This document shows positions 51,001 through 62,119 of a stretch of 64,000 bases of DNA, piece by piece. Below the pieces are notes generated by a model. That model was not told where the DNA came from, made no database searches, and saw only the letters and a program-made list of their open reading frames with translations. Each line of letters starts with the position of its first letter. The first letter of the stretch is position 1. The translations under genes were made by a program, and so were the position numbers. Location of the stretch: contig JADWOT020001725.1 of the NCBI GenBank assembly GCA_036345935.2, positions 1 through 64,000 of the forward strand, read 5' to 3'. The stretch comes from Taenia hydatigena (Eukaryota > Platyhelminthes > Cestoda > Cyclophyllidea > Taeniidae).

Positions 51001-51750
51001 CTGATCAAAAGATGCCTGCTTTTGCCAACAGAAAACTTCAAGTTTAGTCAGAAGCCGTTTTTACTGCATCGATAGTAGTCGAGATGCTGACTTATTAGTG
51101 TTTATGTGTGCGATTTCATTAACAGACTAGTTCCATTCTGCTGCTTTAGAAATCTTGAATGCCTTGCAGAGACGGTTGTGTAAAGACTTTCATGTTGGGT
51201 TCATGGGCTTAAAGATTTTGTCGACGTGACTAAAGTTTTAAATAGTTAAAAGCGCATTCCAACACGGTAGCAATTGCATTTTATTCAAGAAATTTATGCA
51301 AAGTCTACAGCATTAGAAATGGGATTTGATTTGCTGATTACAAGTTCAAGTGTTTTCAATGCGTCCTCTTAGATTCATTTTGAATAAATTAATAAATTAG
51401 CACTAACGGTGAAAATGGACCACTTTAGGTCGGTTTACCACGTGTGAGGTGGATAAACTTTGCTGGCAAAAACTCACAGGCTAACAGTTTCTTAACTGTT
51501 TTAGTCGCACTTTAAAACAGCAAGTATGCTGCATTTGCTAAAGCGAATCCACCATCTCAACTGACTAGGTGCTGTGTATGCTTGTTCAAATGCACTTTTT
51601 AGGCGAGAAGCGGCAGGAAGTGCAAACTTCGTGCTGAAGTACCTTCTTGAGTACCTCCTAGTGTACTCAAGAGCGTTAGCAGGCATAGCCACTGGCATCG
51701 CGCACTTCATTCATTAATTTTTTTCCATTCGCGTCTTTACATGACTACTT
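48050..51750. other. Unassigned stretch
   Basis: Only short frames without motifs are present (for example 48,571-48,389 and 49,379-49,191 on -). A short (TA)n run lies near 50,860. No repeat partner or RNA gene was recognised. Confidence 0.5.
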
Positions 51751-51764
51751 TTACGAATTCCAAA

Positions 51765-51945
51765 ATGGACTGTTACCGCTTTCACTTGTGATGGAAAATA
51801 GGTAAATAAAGAGGCATTTGCTTAGCAACTGAGCATTGACAATTGGAAGTATTCAGCACCCGCTTCGTCAACGCTAAGTCATTACCTTCTGGCAGCCCTG
51901 CCATCATTTGTGGAAATAACGCTGCAGTTAAAACGGCTTTCTACA
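51765..51945 (+). repeat. Inverted repeat pair C, left member
   Basis: 'cgctttcacttgtg', 'ggaaaataggtaaataaag', 'gcattgacaatt', 'ctgccat.at.tgtggaaat' occur in this order and again in the reverse complement of 57,620-57,800. Identity looks above 75 percent over about 180 bp. Confidence 0.75.
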
Positions 51946-53200
51946 ACCAACGCACTTTTATCCTCCAGGATATTTCACGAGGATGACACAATTGGTCATT
52001 TCTACTAACGCATACATCCATGCATGGATTATCTCTGGTTCCAGGCGCTACAATATCATCACAGTTGCAATTGTAGTTTACAAATGCACTGTGACGAATG
52101 TCCCTGAGTAACAATAACACTCGAGTTGGAAGGCGATCAAACTAATAGCCAACACCATTTTGACAAGAGATAAATTTTTATCATATAATTGGGGAACGAG
52201 ACGACATTCCTTGCCATAGGTACTGTAAGAAGTTGCTAAATTTTGATACTATAACCAACCTAACCTCCGGGGGCTCCACCCAAAATGTACTTCTATTATC
52301 AACTAGAAATGCTATCACCCGATATTCACTTTTAGAGCCCCTAGGCCTTCCAATCTAAGATTACATCTCACCCTTCACCTTCTCATCAAAGACGTGCACA
52401 ATCCGACCAGCTGTTCGGCCTCTTTGTCAACATCAGTGTCTATGGAATTCGGATTCACGATATTGTAAACAAGTTAAGGAGGATCGTGCTTCAGAATCCA
52501 CTCCAAATTTAACGCATCAGCCTAGGCACTGTCTCAAAGCAATGCTAATGTCAACATCAGTCTTTCTATTTACTTTATTTCGAGCATGTGAATGATCCTG
52601 CATGAAAATCGGATCAGCAAAAGAACATGAACCTCATTTTAAAGTGCTTTTTTCACTTTTTGGGTGCATGCATTCATATCTGTATACATAAGGTGGCTTG
52701 GTATTCGAAAGTACTTATTCCTTGGCTAATGCCCAACTTTAATCCGCTATTTCCTCATCTTGCAATGAAACGTACTAAATTGCCTCAAGTACCTTAGATA
52801 ATCGACATGGGGTCAAATTCGTTGATTCCAGCAATAATGATCTCCTTGTTGAAGTCTTAATTATCTGAACCTCAAACAGATCATCTGTTTCACTACAAAA
52901 TGTTGCTCATAAATGCACAAATAGAGACAAGAGACCTGCTTGAGTTCTGTGGGTTCCCATTTTTAAATAAACCCATCAGACCGTAAATAGAGAGATGAGA
53001 AGCAGTGATATGGAAATGGTTGAGTAGTAAAATCCATCTAAACGGATTTCGATGGCGATTTTATTAAAATAATGCAAGCAATTATAAGTTACTGAACGAC
53101 GGAGTTTGCTGCGCTCTAATCAAAATTACGGCTGGGTGCCTTCAAGTAATACATTAATGAGTGCTGTAATGCAGATGTTTTCAGCAGCATTTTTTAATGA
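51946..53200. other. Unassigned stretch
   Basis: No frame of note, RNA gene or repeat was recognised. Confidence 0.5.
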
Positions 53201-53827
53201 CTACTGATGCCCACAAACAGAGGGACAAATCATCTGTGTTCGAGAGCAATAAATGTTTGAGTCTTCCAGGATCTCCACGATTCGAGACATCAGTGTTCTT
53301 TGGAGCCACCACTTCAGTAAAATGCTGCTTGACAGTAGCTCTATGACCTTAAAAATAGCACGATGAAGTAGACCCCAAGTTTGTCCATCCAACGGTTTTA
53401 GACTTATTCCATGTCAGCTTAGAATTTGCAGCTCTTTCATCGCAAACAGCCTCCTAACACTTGCATTGGCAGGATATGGTGATGGGGGTAAGAATCGAAG
53501 GATCGCTTCAATGGAAGCTGGGTAAATGTTGACTAAGAATGGTGACAAGAAGCGGCTTTTCACTGGGCTGATTAGCTGGACATCTTCAATGCCCACATAA
53601 ACGTCCATCATGGGTTGATCTTCACCATCAGACGAAACGCGATGCTCCCAACCGTACCTTAAACTAGCATTTTGCACTCCGAGTAACCAGAATTGACTGT
53701 TCTGGCGTGGTGGGGTCAGCAATATGGGCAGCCGTTCAGACAGAAATGCCTGTACTTGGAGGCATATGTAGTTTCCCAGTGGTGACCCATCCATGACAGT
53801 CAACTCTAAGCAAATCGTAAAACCAGC
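53201..53827 (-). pseudogene. Long exon-like frame with one internal TGA
   Basis: From an acceptor-like 'gcatatttacag' (53,839-53,828) the - strand frame starting at 53,827 opens AGFTICLELTVMDGSPLG and runs 137 codons to TGA at 53,416-53,414. It then stays open in the same frame for 71 more codons to TAG at 53,201. Readings such as SERLPILLTPP, MMDVYVGIEDVQLISP and LDGQTWGLLHRAIFKVIELL look like real protein rather than low-complexity translation. I recognise no family. Either the TGA is the natural end of a last exon, or it is a lesion in a longer exon; the coding look of the part after it favours a lesion. A possible upstream exon on the - strand ends near 53,880 (CATGCAG|GTTAGT). Confidence 0.45.
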
Positions 53828-53889
53828 CTGTAAATATGCATTCAGATGCCACTGCTGCAGTTAGGAAGGACCACTAACCTGCATGGGCA

Positions 53890-56525
53890 CTGCGGCCTAC
53901 GTAGCTCCTCCGAAGCGGTAAGACATCATGGAAGATTATGTAGATGCAGCTGATGGCAGTAAGTATCAATACAACTAATTTACAGTTTCGAGACAATCTC
54001 ATTTCTCTCAGGGTGTGAAAGTAGAGCGTCAGTGCGCTGACCTAAATTTTAAAATCATCGACTTATTCCCAATGACATCAGCTGTCTGATTTCAAAGTAA
54101 ATGTTGGTTCACTGGTAGGTGGAATGTCAGCTTTTTGTCTTGGCCCATTTCACTCAAAAACCTTACAATTAGTTCATTATTTCTGATAATTTGATCTTTT
54201 GATTACCGACTTTTGCCATCCAATTTCCATTTGCCTAAAATAGTTTGTTTGTCCATGCAAAATCTTTCCATCTATTACTGTCACATCTACGTTGTTCTAA
54301 TTTATCGCGCACCCATGCGTGCACCCAGTTCACTTCCTGTTCGTTTATGCTGCCTATTTGTCTTGGGTTTCGCCTATAAACAGATGGTTTGTTACAAATC
54401 ACACCGAAAGGTTGTATTCCAGTGTCAATTTTCAGAAATATTCTCGATCTTTCTCCAATTCTATTGCAAAAATATCCACTTAGAGGAGCACAAGCCACAA
54501 CTGCAATCTTTTATCACATTTAAGGCACGAGAGCACACACAGTTTATTCCCAACACTCAAGCATCAGCGTGACATCTCTGTCTTCCCACATTTTAATCAA
54601 CTCCACTCCATCTCATTGAAAGCATTTAATCTATTCCACGTCGGCCGACGTGGAGCTTGAAACCACACTACTAAGATCAAGAGTACTGAACCAACCGAAC
54701 TCTCAGCACTAACTTCTTTCGGTCCACTCAAAACAATCCATACTACAGCACACTGCTTCCCACGCCTGCTCCATCTGCAGCCCTGTCAATCACATCTTTC
54801 CCCACCACTGCTATTACCGCTACAGCCGCAACCCCACCTTATCCACCTGGACACTCCTATCAGCTACGCACTAGCAATCACAATTATATCACAGGCACTC
54901 GCACCCCCAAATATTGGTAGATAAAAGAGATGAAAGACAAGACGCATTGCCATGTTACATGCAATTACTCACCTATGCCTCATCATCACTAGCCCCTCCA
55001 GCGGCTATAGGGTGACATCTAGCACCAGATATGTTAAGCACACGCAAGGCTGGCCGAGACCACTTACAGGCTAAGCGAGTATCGTACTCCTAGACTGCTA
55101 GGCCGAACTCACGTTCACTTTTCCTACTTAAATCTTCCATCCACCTACCCAACCATTCAGTCAATCAGCCAGCCACCACTTCGCAGCGCAGAACAGCACA
55201 ACGTCGTTTAATGCAACCCATTGCCTCCCTTTTAATCCACTGCCAACCATTCACTCTTCGCCATCCATCTCTACCCTCTCTGAACCACTCCTCCACACTC
55301 CCTTTTTTCCGCCGACGTCATCACTTCTCACACCATAAACACGTTCTTCCTCAACGAATACTTTGGCTTGCCTGCGTTTGCACAACCATCAATCTTCTCT
55401 ACCCATCCACTCACCATTTTTTGACAAGTGATTCATTTATTAGCCGACCCACACGTTTATCTCCTTTCGTTGCTACCCACCTACCGATTCACCTGTGTTT
55501 TTTAGCCGTCACCGCAACTGGTAGCCAAAAATCACCATCATAAAATGAAATTACGCACGCGCATGATGTCGGTAGGCCAGTAGATCTGCGAGGGCAGCTG
55601 CAGCGTACCAACAAGCGGCGTCTTCCCATACCAGAAGTGGGTTTGAATCCACGTTTGTTTGTGTTACTTTGCGATTTGTGCTTCTCTGCATTCATTGTTC
55701 GTCCTCTTATCTGTAGGATCAAACAACGTTTGTAAATTGTTTTGCCCTTATTTTTAATGGGGTGCGATAACGTTGGCTTTAAATTAATTGGTTATTTGCT
55801 ATGTCGTTACATTGAACTTGGTATTGCCTTTTGCCCAGAACTGAACCAAAATTTGCAGAGAGAGAAACCTTGCGTTTTTTTATTCATTGCATTATTACCA
55901 CCTACCCCAATCTTTTTCCAAAACTTGCGCGCAATCGCTGAAAACAAAACCAACCCGTCTTTGTGCCAAGGGTAAATCAAACGGATCCAGTGAATAGCGA
56001 TAATAATTTTAAACATCCCTACAACTAGAGAAGAACAATACGTGCACTGACCTGCCTCATTGTATCGCATAATCTAATGGTCATAAGTGATCCTGTGATT
56101 AACAAAATCAACCAAATACCTTTGGCACCACGACGACTTGCCTGGGTATCCAAACACTCTTTCTTGTTGTCTATAGCATCCTCTTAACCACCTGACCCCT
56201 CTCCTCCGTGTCCTGCTCCGACTATGCGGATAATGTCAGTAGGGAATCAAGCCTGCACCAATGGTGCATGCTACCTAAGGACAGCACAAAAGTAGTAGTT
56301 GAGGTACATCACTCGTCCTCAGAAGCAAGGTGGGTGGATAGATGACACCAGGTTGGTCTCTATTCAAGGGTATAAGTGTTGCTAGCTGTTAGCACTTTTG
56401 AATAGCCTCGTAAAATGCCAGAAGTTATGGTCCACGGCTATTCGTTTTAAATTTTTTGGAGAGATTGGCATTTCAAGTACTGTTTATGGAGCTGTATAAG
56501 CATTATTTTGTAAATTGACTGGTAG
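53890..56525. other. Unassigned stretch, C/T-rich on + in part
   Basis: The + strand between about 54.2 and 55.6 kb is rich in C and T, giving long frames (54,213-54,572, 119 codons; 55,211-55,543, 110 codons) that are Ser/His/Leu/Pro-rich and motif-free. Words near 54,590-54,740 faintly resemble repeat family B. Nothing else was recognised. Confidence 0.45.
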
Positions 56526-56528
56526 CGC

Positions 56529-56822
56529 TTACGTTGAAATCAGGTTAGACGGCACTGATGTCGATTCGCGTGCATTTTCGGGTCTTGTATTTGGCTCTGT
56601 GGCCAAAAAATTTGTAAGCTTGATGTTGTGCAGGAGGTTGTCGATTGCTGAAGCCGATCTATTTCGGAGAAATAAGATATTTTCATATTTTGGATTTTGT
56701 GATAGCTGTGGTTGAATGCAAACTTCTGTTTTACAAGGACTCCAAGATAGTGAAATTGTTGTTAAGACTCCACGCAGTTGCTTGAAAGGGGATTCGGTAG
56801 TTATTTGTTCTCCGATGCGCAC
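56529..56822 (-). pseudogene. Possible LINE reverse transcriptase C-terminal remnant
   Basis: A - strand frame of 97 codons reads VRIGEQITTESPFKQLRGVL, then LTTISLSWSP and LFLRNRSASAIDNLL. The order resembles the thumb region of LINE reverse transcriptases ('..KYLGV.l...LsW..HI', then 'L.RNlr.as....k...Y'). Key residues (KYLGV, HI) are changed and the frame stops at both ends, so at best it is a decayed fragment. Confidence 0.3.
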
Positions 56823-56829
56823 GCGGTGA

Positions 56830-57615
56830 TGGTGATAAGCGTATTGTCGGGTTGTGGAAAGTGGCTGGGGTTGTCATGTGCACACGGTGCCGAATAGGTG
56901 CATTAATTGCATTCTCACAGGTAGCGATTTCGGTGGTTGATTGTCCGGGCAGAAAACGTGATTGCGCAATTATTATTGAATATTTAGCCGTTATGAAGAA
57001 TGTGGTGTTAGAGCTGCAGATACCTTATCGGTACTATCATGTTCGTTGTGTGGACACAAATTTGTAGGTAGGACTAACTGAGGTGGAGCATATCGAGCTC
57101 ATCCATCCTTTCAACCATGGCCTTTGAGTGCGCGTATTCTATTGCCTCAACTAGGTGTTTTATGTAAAAGAGAAGACGAGATCTAACCAGCTAGCGCATG
57201 TGCTTGGTTTGGTGGTTTTTTTGCAATTTATCATTCCGCCTTTCATATGCTTACTTTACTGGACTTTTTCTGCCTTTTTGGTGGTAATGGGGCAGCAATA
57301 CTTTACGCCATGCTGTGACCATTGCAATTTGCCGAGCAACCACGTGGTCAACACCAATGACTAAATTAAGACAGCCAGTGAAGTCGCTTACCTTTCCTCC
57401 GACCACATTAATTTCTTTTTACGAAATATTTGCAAGTGAATAGAATTGAGCGATATAAATGTGAAAATTGAAATAATAGGCGCATTATGGAGTAACACTT
57501 CGTGATTAGTATATGTATGGATAGATACAGTCTCAATTGCTATCACAGCCTCAACCATTATAAAACCTAAAAAACTTCCCTTTTTTAACCACCACTTAGA
57601 GACCCATTGTTTACA
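56830..57615. other. Unassigned stretch
   Basis: Two + strand frames of about 70 codons lie here (56,852-57,067; 57,155-57,364), the second strongly hydrophobic. No known family, splice chain or repeat was recognised. Confidence 0.4.
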
Positions 57616-57619
57616 GTCT

Positions 57620-57800
57620 TTGAAAAAACCGCAGTGTCATTTCCACATATAATGGCAGGGGTGCAAAGATGCGTTAATTTTGCCTTGGCGAAACGGGCGC
57701 TGAGTGATGTAAATTGTCAATGCGTATTTACCAACCAAGTGCCTCTTTATTTACCTATTTTCCAACACAAGTGAAAGCGAGAGCAGTCTTGTAATTAGCA
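57620..57800 (-). repeat. Inverted repeat pair C, right member
   Basis: The reverse complement matches 51,765-51,945 as listed there ('cgctttcacttgtg.tggaa', 'gcattgacaatt', 'ctgccat'). The members are 5.7 kb apart; no other copy was noticed in the window. Confidence 0.75.
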
Positions 57801-57809
57801 ATAAGTGAG

Positions 57810-58980
57810 AAAGGTATACATCGGCTGAGGATGCATGACTTGCCGCACATTATCTACGTCAATCATACGAATCCTGTGGTACCAAATGTAGAAGCGACAA
57901 TGAAGCAAATACCATGGAGGTGGTCGTTGTCAATGCTAGTTTCCTCATTACCATTCGACTGCCAAAATTCTTGAGGTTCTCTTAAAACCTTTCTTATGGG
58001 CCGTGATCACATAAGTTATACATAATCTTGTCTGCTCATTCTGTGCCTCCAAATCTTTTTTCATTTTCGATGGGCTCTCTGTCTCTTGGTGAATTTAAAT
58101 GACATCAAGCCAAGATATAAAAAGCAATTCCATGTGATAAAGCTAGGGCTAAATTGCCAGAAATAGCCTTTGCGTTAACTTAGAACGGGTTTATACTCAA
58201 GCCTATGTGTACTCACATCGTTACATAGCATCAGAGTGGTCTCTTTGGGAGGTTTCTACTCTGCGTACCATTCTTAGTCATCTATCCTAGGGCGACTAAT
58301 CTGTCTGCTGCCTTGACTGATCAGTACCTCATGGAGTCACGCACTCACAGCAACAATTCCCACCACAGTAACCAAATGCGTATTGGTCCTCTGTCCAGTT
58401 ATCAGGCCTTGGAACTCTTCAACAAGGCAGATGCAGCAAAGGTCCAGCATTGTTTGGCTATAGATTTCCAGATCGAGTGATTTCATTTAGGCTAATGGCT
58501 TTACGGTTAAGAGCGGTGACAAGAGTCACCCTGAATTTGGTTTTTTTCCCTTTCGCCTAATCTATAGCATATTAAACTTAACAATTCCACCCGATTCTTA
58601 TTCCATAAGCGTTGTTGATCCTAATGGACACACCAGCTAATGGTCGCACAGATAAATCAAACAAATTAAATGCACACCTCGTGTCTGTGTCAGTCAGCGT
58701 AGCAGGTCAAACGATTACCGAATATAATAGGCCAGAAGGGCAGGTCTGAAACCCCTACCCAGGCGGTGACACAAAAGTACAGCTCCGGCACTAAATTTTA
58801 TTTCACACTGCGTAGTTAGAGCAGCCTCTCCTACCCATCCACCAATCATAGGCGGGATAGGTTTCCATGGGACTCTTTTACCACGATAGCGCATTCGCAT
58901 TCATGCTAAGTTTTGAGAGTTATACTTCTGTGATGGCCGAACTGTAGACTTGAAGGACATGCAGCACTAAAATAGGATCT
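57810..58980. other. Unassigned stretch
   Basis: No coding, RNA or repeat feature was recognised. Confidence 0.5.
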
Positions 58981-58985
58981 TACAG

Positions 58986-59465
58986 TCAAATGGCTTCGGC
59001 GCACACCACCACGCAGCCTACGCCAGAGCAGTCTCCGTCATCTACTCTGTCGTTTGCCGTTTGATCATCAGGTCTGTGTGCACACGTCGTGCTCTTCCTT
59101 GCAGCATCGCAACTCGTTTTAATTGCGCAGTAGCTAGATTTGACCCTTCCTTGGTCCACGCACCACTCCTCCATCTCCACATGACACAAATTTGCGGGTA
59201 AATACACGCGTGCATGTACATATGTACAAGAATGCAAACGAAGAACCAACTCTCGCAGAGCAAACACATTTACTTCTTCACAGGAACAGATGTCTCGCCG
59301 CCATGTGCCTCGACGAAGTACATAGTTTTCGATGTGATTTTCATACTCATCCACGTCACTCGCCTGGTTACAAGCGTGGCGTTCGAAGCACTTCGTATAC
59401 CGAATAGCAAACTCTGTTTGTGGATTCTCTAGGTCAGTCGGGTCAGGAAAACCAGCAGTCTGCAT
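58986..59465 (-). other. 159-codon open frame downstream of the - strand TAZ1 copy
   Basis: This is the longest uninterrupted frame of the window. It is in frame with the end of the - strand TAZ1 relic, separated only by a TGA at 59,506-59,504, and it ends at 58,986. It is Cys-, Asp- and Arg-rich (for example DEYENHIENYVLRRGTWRRD). Other frames are also open over part of it, so composition contributes. I see no secure domain; a link to another part of a CBP/p300 protein was considered and not supported. Confidence 0.3.
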
Positions 59466-59509
59466 CGATCCACCAGCACTGACAGGTGACGAAGCTGCAT
59501 TGGCTCACA

Positions 59510-59778
59510 TGCTGCAGATGACTTCGCCATGCTCCTCCCTTGTCAAAGTGGATCTGCGATTCGTCTCCTCACCATCCCTTTCAACGAGGCGGAATTGCCT
59601 CTCCAGCGTATTCTTCATGGGCTCACACATGAGGCACTGTTGATCCTAACAATCGCAGAAATGCAGGCTGTGGACGGTGTCCGCAATGAGCCACACCAGT
59701 CAGCGTATACTAGAAGCCGAAGTTGCTTTTAAAGTACTAATGTCCGTTTGACGTCATGGAGAGTATAGGCGACGTCGC
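59510..59778 (-). pseudogene. TAZ1-type zinc finger (CBP/p300 family) relic, internally deleted
   Basis: The - strand matches the + copy at 60.36-60.87 kb by eye. The reading has LRLLVYADWCGSLRTP, then about 100 nt are missing compared with the + copy. It resumes at HFCDC, followed by a TAG, and continues DQQCLMCEPMKNTLER. The last zinc cluster's C-x2-C (CLMC) is kept in one frame here. A TAA stop precedes KQLRLL. TAZ1 binds transactivation domains in coactivators; this copy can no longer fold as one. Confidence 0.65.
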
Positions 59779-60363
59779 CAATACCTGGAATAAACTTGAG
59801 ATTGTCCATCACACGCAAAGGAACAGGTAGCTTGGATTGCAAGGCAAAATAACAATTAGAGCGATGAAGAGGCGGTAAATCTTGTGGATCTATAATGCTT
59901 CAGGCTACGTAATTTTGGGTTACAATGCTTACCAAAGTGGCCTGTGAGACACATTCTTGCACCTGTAAGAAGCGGTACTCACCTGACTGATTAGATGAAT
60001 GAGTTCCTTATGCGCGTTACCGTAAGAGTACACTAAAACAAGTATAGCCTCTTCTTATCACTTACATATTTTCGGACAAAGTGGCATTTGTGAGTAAATT
60101 TAGGAGTTATTACTCATGTTTGGGAATGCTAAAAGCTATTTCACAGTGTCTCACTGTCTAAGGCATGATTAGTGGAGAGCAAAACTTGCTTGTATCACTA
60201 CTGTGGTACACACTTTTGATTGAATGCGCCTTGTAGGTGATTGCGGAAGGACAATCTGAGCCTTGGTTCGGAGGAGTGGGTCGAATCTTCTGACGTAGAT
60301 GGTGCTGCCTCCTAACTCCTGTTAACGCGCTGCCTATCAACTGTTTCCATTTTACACAATAAA

Positions 60364-60868
60364 ATGTCTCAGGGCATTCAACTTTCCCATACATGGGTTT
60401 GTCGCATGAACGATACTCTCGACGACGTCACGCGGACACCAGTACTTCAAGAACAGCTTCGGCTTCTAGTACACGCTGATTGGTGTGACTCATTGTGGAC
60501 ACCCTGCACCGACCCACACCGTTCCGCGATTCGCGAAGTGTATCGGCACACTAGGAAATGCGGAGCAGGAATGGACTGTGAAATCCCACAATGCGCTGCC
60601 ATTAGACAGCTGGTATTGCATTTCTGCGAATGCAAGGATCAGCAGTGTTCCGTGTGAGCCTATGAAGAATACGTTGGAGAGGCCATCGAATTCTGTTCCA
60701 TGTAAAATTAAGGCGAATTTTACTCACCCATGTAAGCAGACGTTGGTGCTTTTGAAAAGACTACTTTGCAAACCTCAAATTATCGCCGTTGACGAGGAAG
60801 TGGAGATTATTAAGCGAATAAGCGTAAAGTGGTTAAATACTCTGGAAGGACTCAAGATCAGTGTTTGA
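60364..60868 (+). pseudogene. TAZ1-type zinc finger gene (CBP/p300 family), frameshifted copy
   Basis: The frame at 60,364-60,657 reads LQEQLRLLVHADWC, CEIPQCAAIRQLVLHF and CKDQQCSV. This follows the TAZ1 pattern of three H-x3-C..C..C clusters: LVHADWC (H-x3-C), RHTRKCGAGMDCEIPQC (H-x3-C-x5-C-x4-C) and LHFCECKDQQCSV. In cluster 1 the last ligand is Arg (CTDPHR) and the loop is short. In cluster 3 a two-base loss relative to the - strand copy turns the last Cys codon into TGA (60,655). The downstream frame continues CEPMKNTLERPSNS and on to a TGA at 60,866-60,868. Domain identity is convincing; the complete host protein (CBP/p300 is over 2,000 residues in animals) is not here. A recent pseudogene fragment is the simplest reading. 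Confidence 0.75.
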
Positions 60869-60869
60869 T

Positions 60870-61620
60870 TGGAAGTCAAGAGAGTTCATTGGAGTTGCAA
60901 TCAGATCAACACTGACGGCTGATTGGGCAATCACAGTTGGCGATGCTGTAGGCCTTTTCACTCTCTAGAATTCAGGACAAGCACAGCTAACACAAGCTCC
61001 ATCTCAGCGAATGACGTTCAAAAGTGCGAACACATCAGCATTAATGTAACCTTGATGTATCTCGTTACCACCTCCTTCCCTTTAAATAGTTTTCTTGCGT
61101 ATCACTGCAAACTATGTGGCGAAGGTTAATTGTACAAAAAGAATGAACGTTTGGTTAAATGTGTATTAGACGAATGCCAGATCGCTGGAAGGAAAGAGGA
61201 TAAGGAAATGATAGGAGTTTTTAAGATTAATTACCATGGGACAAGTAAGTATGGACGTGATAGTGACTTACTTCAATAGAAGAGATAAATTGATGCGTGT
61301 GATGATAAGGAATGACTGGATTGTTGCACCATGAATGAAGGTAGTGACTTATGTGTGAAACTAGCAGTTTAGAGGTAAAGCAAAGGAATGTTGGATTAAA
61401 AAGATAAGAATAGAAATCGAATGTGTTCAATCATCGAAGTCACAACATCCACCAGCACGTCACTGCCATCAGCATACAATAAGTAACAGGACTTTATCTC
61501 AAGTCGTCTGGACTAAGGTGCCGATCGCATAAAATCTTCAGGCTCAAGAGATAGAAGGAACAATCATGCCAATGGGAGCTGTGCTGTAGTTAGTTTGATC
61601 TTATTCATTCCTTCCTCCCT
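60870..61620. other. Unassigned stretch
   Basis: No feature was recognised apart from short frames. A pyrimidine-rich run and acceptor ('ttcctcccttgcag') close it at 61,625. Confidence 0.5.
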
Positions 61621-61625
61621 TGCAG

Positions 61626-61709
61626 GCATGAGTAAGCGATGTGGAAGATGAATTCGTCCTTGAATTCTCACCACCAGCTGCAGAGCCATCAACATCTGAT
61701 GAACTTTAA
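61626..61709 (+). other. Acceptor-bounded segment with one TGA, possible broken exon
   Basis: After the strong acceptor at 61,625 the phase-0 frame begins GCA TGA and then reads SDVEDEFVLEFSPPAAEPST to TAA at 61,707. Acidic and Pro/Ser-rich tails like this are common at protein ends. The other two phases hit stops quickly (TGA at 61,648; TAA at 61,633). Given the TGA, it is at most a relic or an artefact. Confidence 0.2.
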
Positions 61710-61944
61710 GCGTGAGCTTCTATCTTTCTGGTTAGCAGTCGAGTAACTTCCTTCACCCTCATTGCGAAGGAGAACGGAAAGAGACAGCACAATAAACTCG
61801 TACACAATCAGTTCCTTGAAGGAGTGCAATCAAATTATGGCGAACAGACTTTCCATTAGAATCCAGTTCTGTGTTAAGTTCATTATTAAGCTAGTCGAAA
61901 TCAAAGCAACTCTTTCAATGTTGAAAAAGGCAGTGAATTGCTAG

Positions 61945-62119
61945 AAACGAACTTTAACAGACCAGACATGCATAGCCTCGTTGTCGTTTATGCATGCGAC
62001 ACATAGACCTGCGTCTACTCTCGCCTCCAAAACGGTGGAAGCGAGGCGGTGCATTGCTCTGTTGGAAGAAGAAATTGAGGGAGCAAATGATGGTGATGTT
62101 AGCGAAACTCCATGTCGCT
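61945..62119 (+). other. Short open frame with acidic C-terminus
   Basis: A 57-codon frame reads LTDQTCIASLSFMHATHRPA and then RCIALLEEEIEGANDGDVSE, ending at TAA. It looks more protein-like than its surroundings but has no recognised family and no clear splice borders. Confidence 0.2.

Noticed and set aside
55211..55543. A 110-codon Ser/His/Leu/Pro-rich protein
   Set aside because: It lies in a C/T-rich stretch, has no conserved motif, and the frame follows from composition.
55560..55665. A possible tRNA around 'gggtttgaatccacg'
   Set aside because: The T-arm-like word is isolated; the preceding 70 bases do not form the other arms.
58986..59465. Histone acetyltransferase part of CBP/p300 in the 159-codon frame
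   Set aside because: A faint resemblance of one stretch (ENHIENYV..EEVNVF) was seen, but catalytic-core motifs are missing and other frames are open too.
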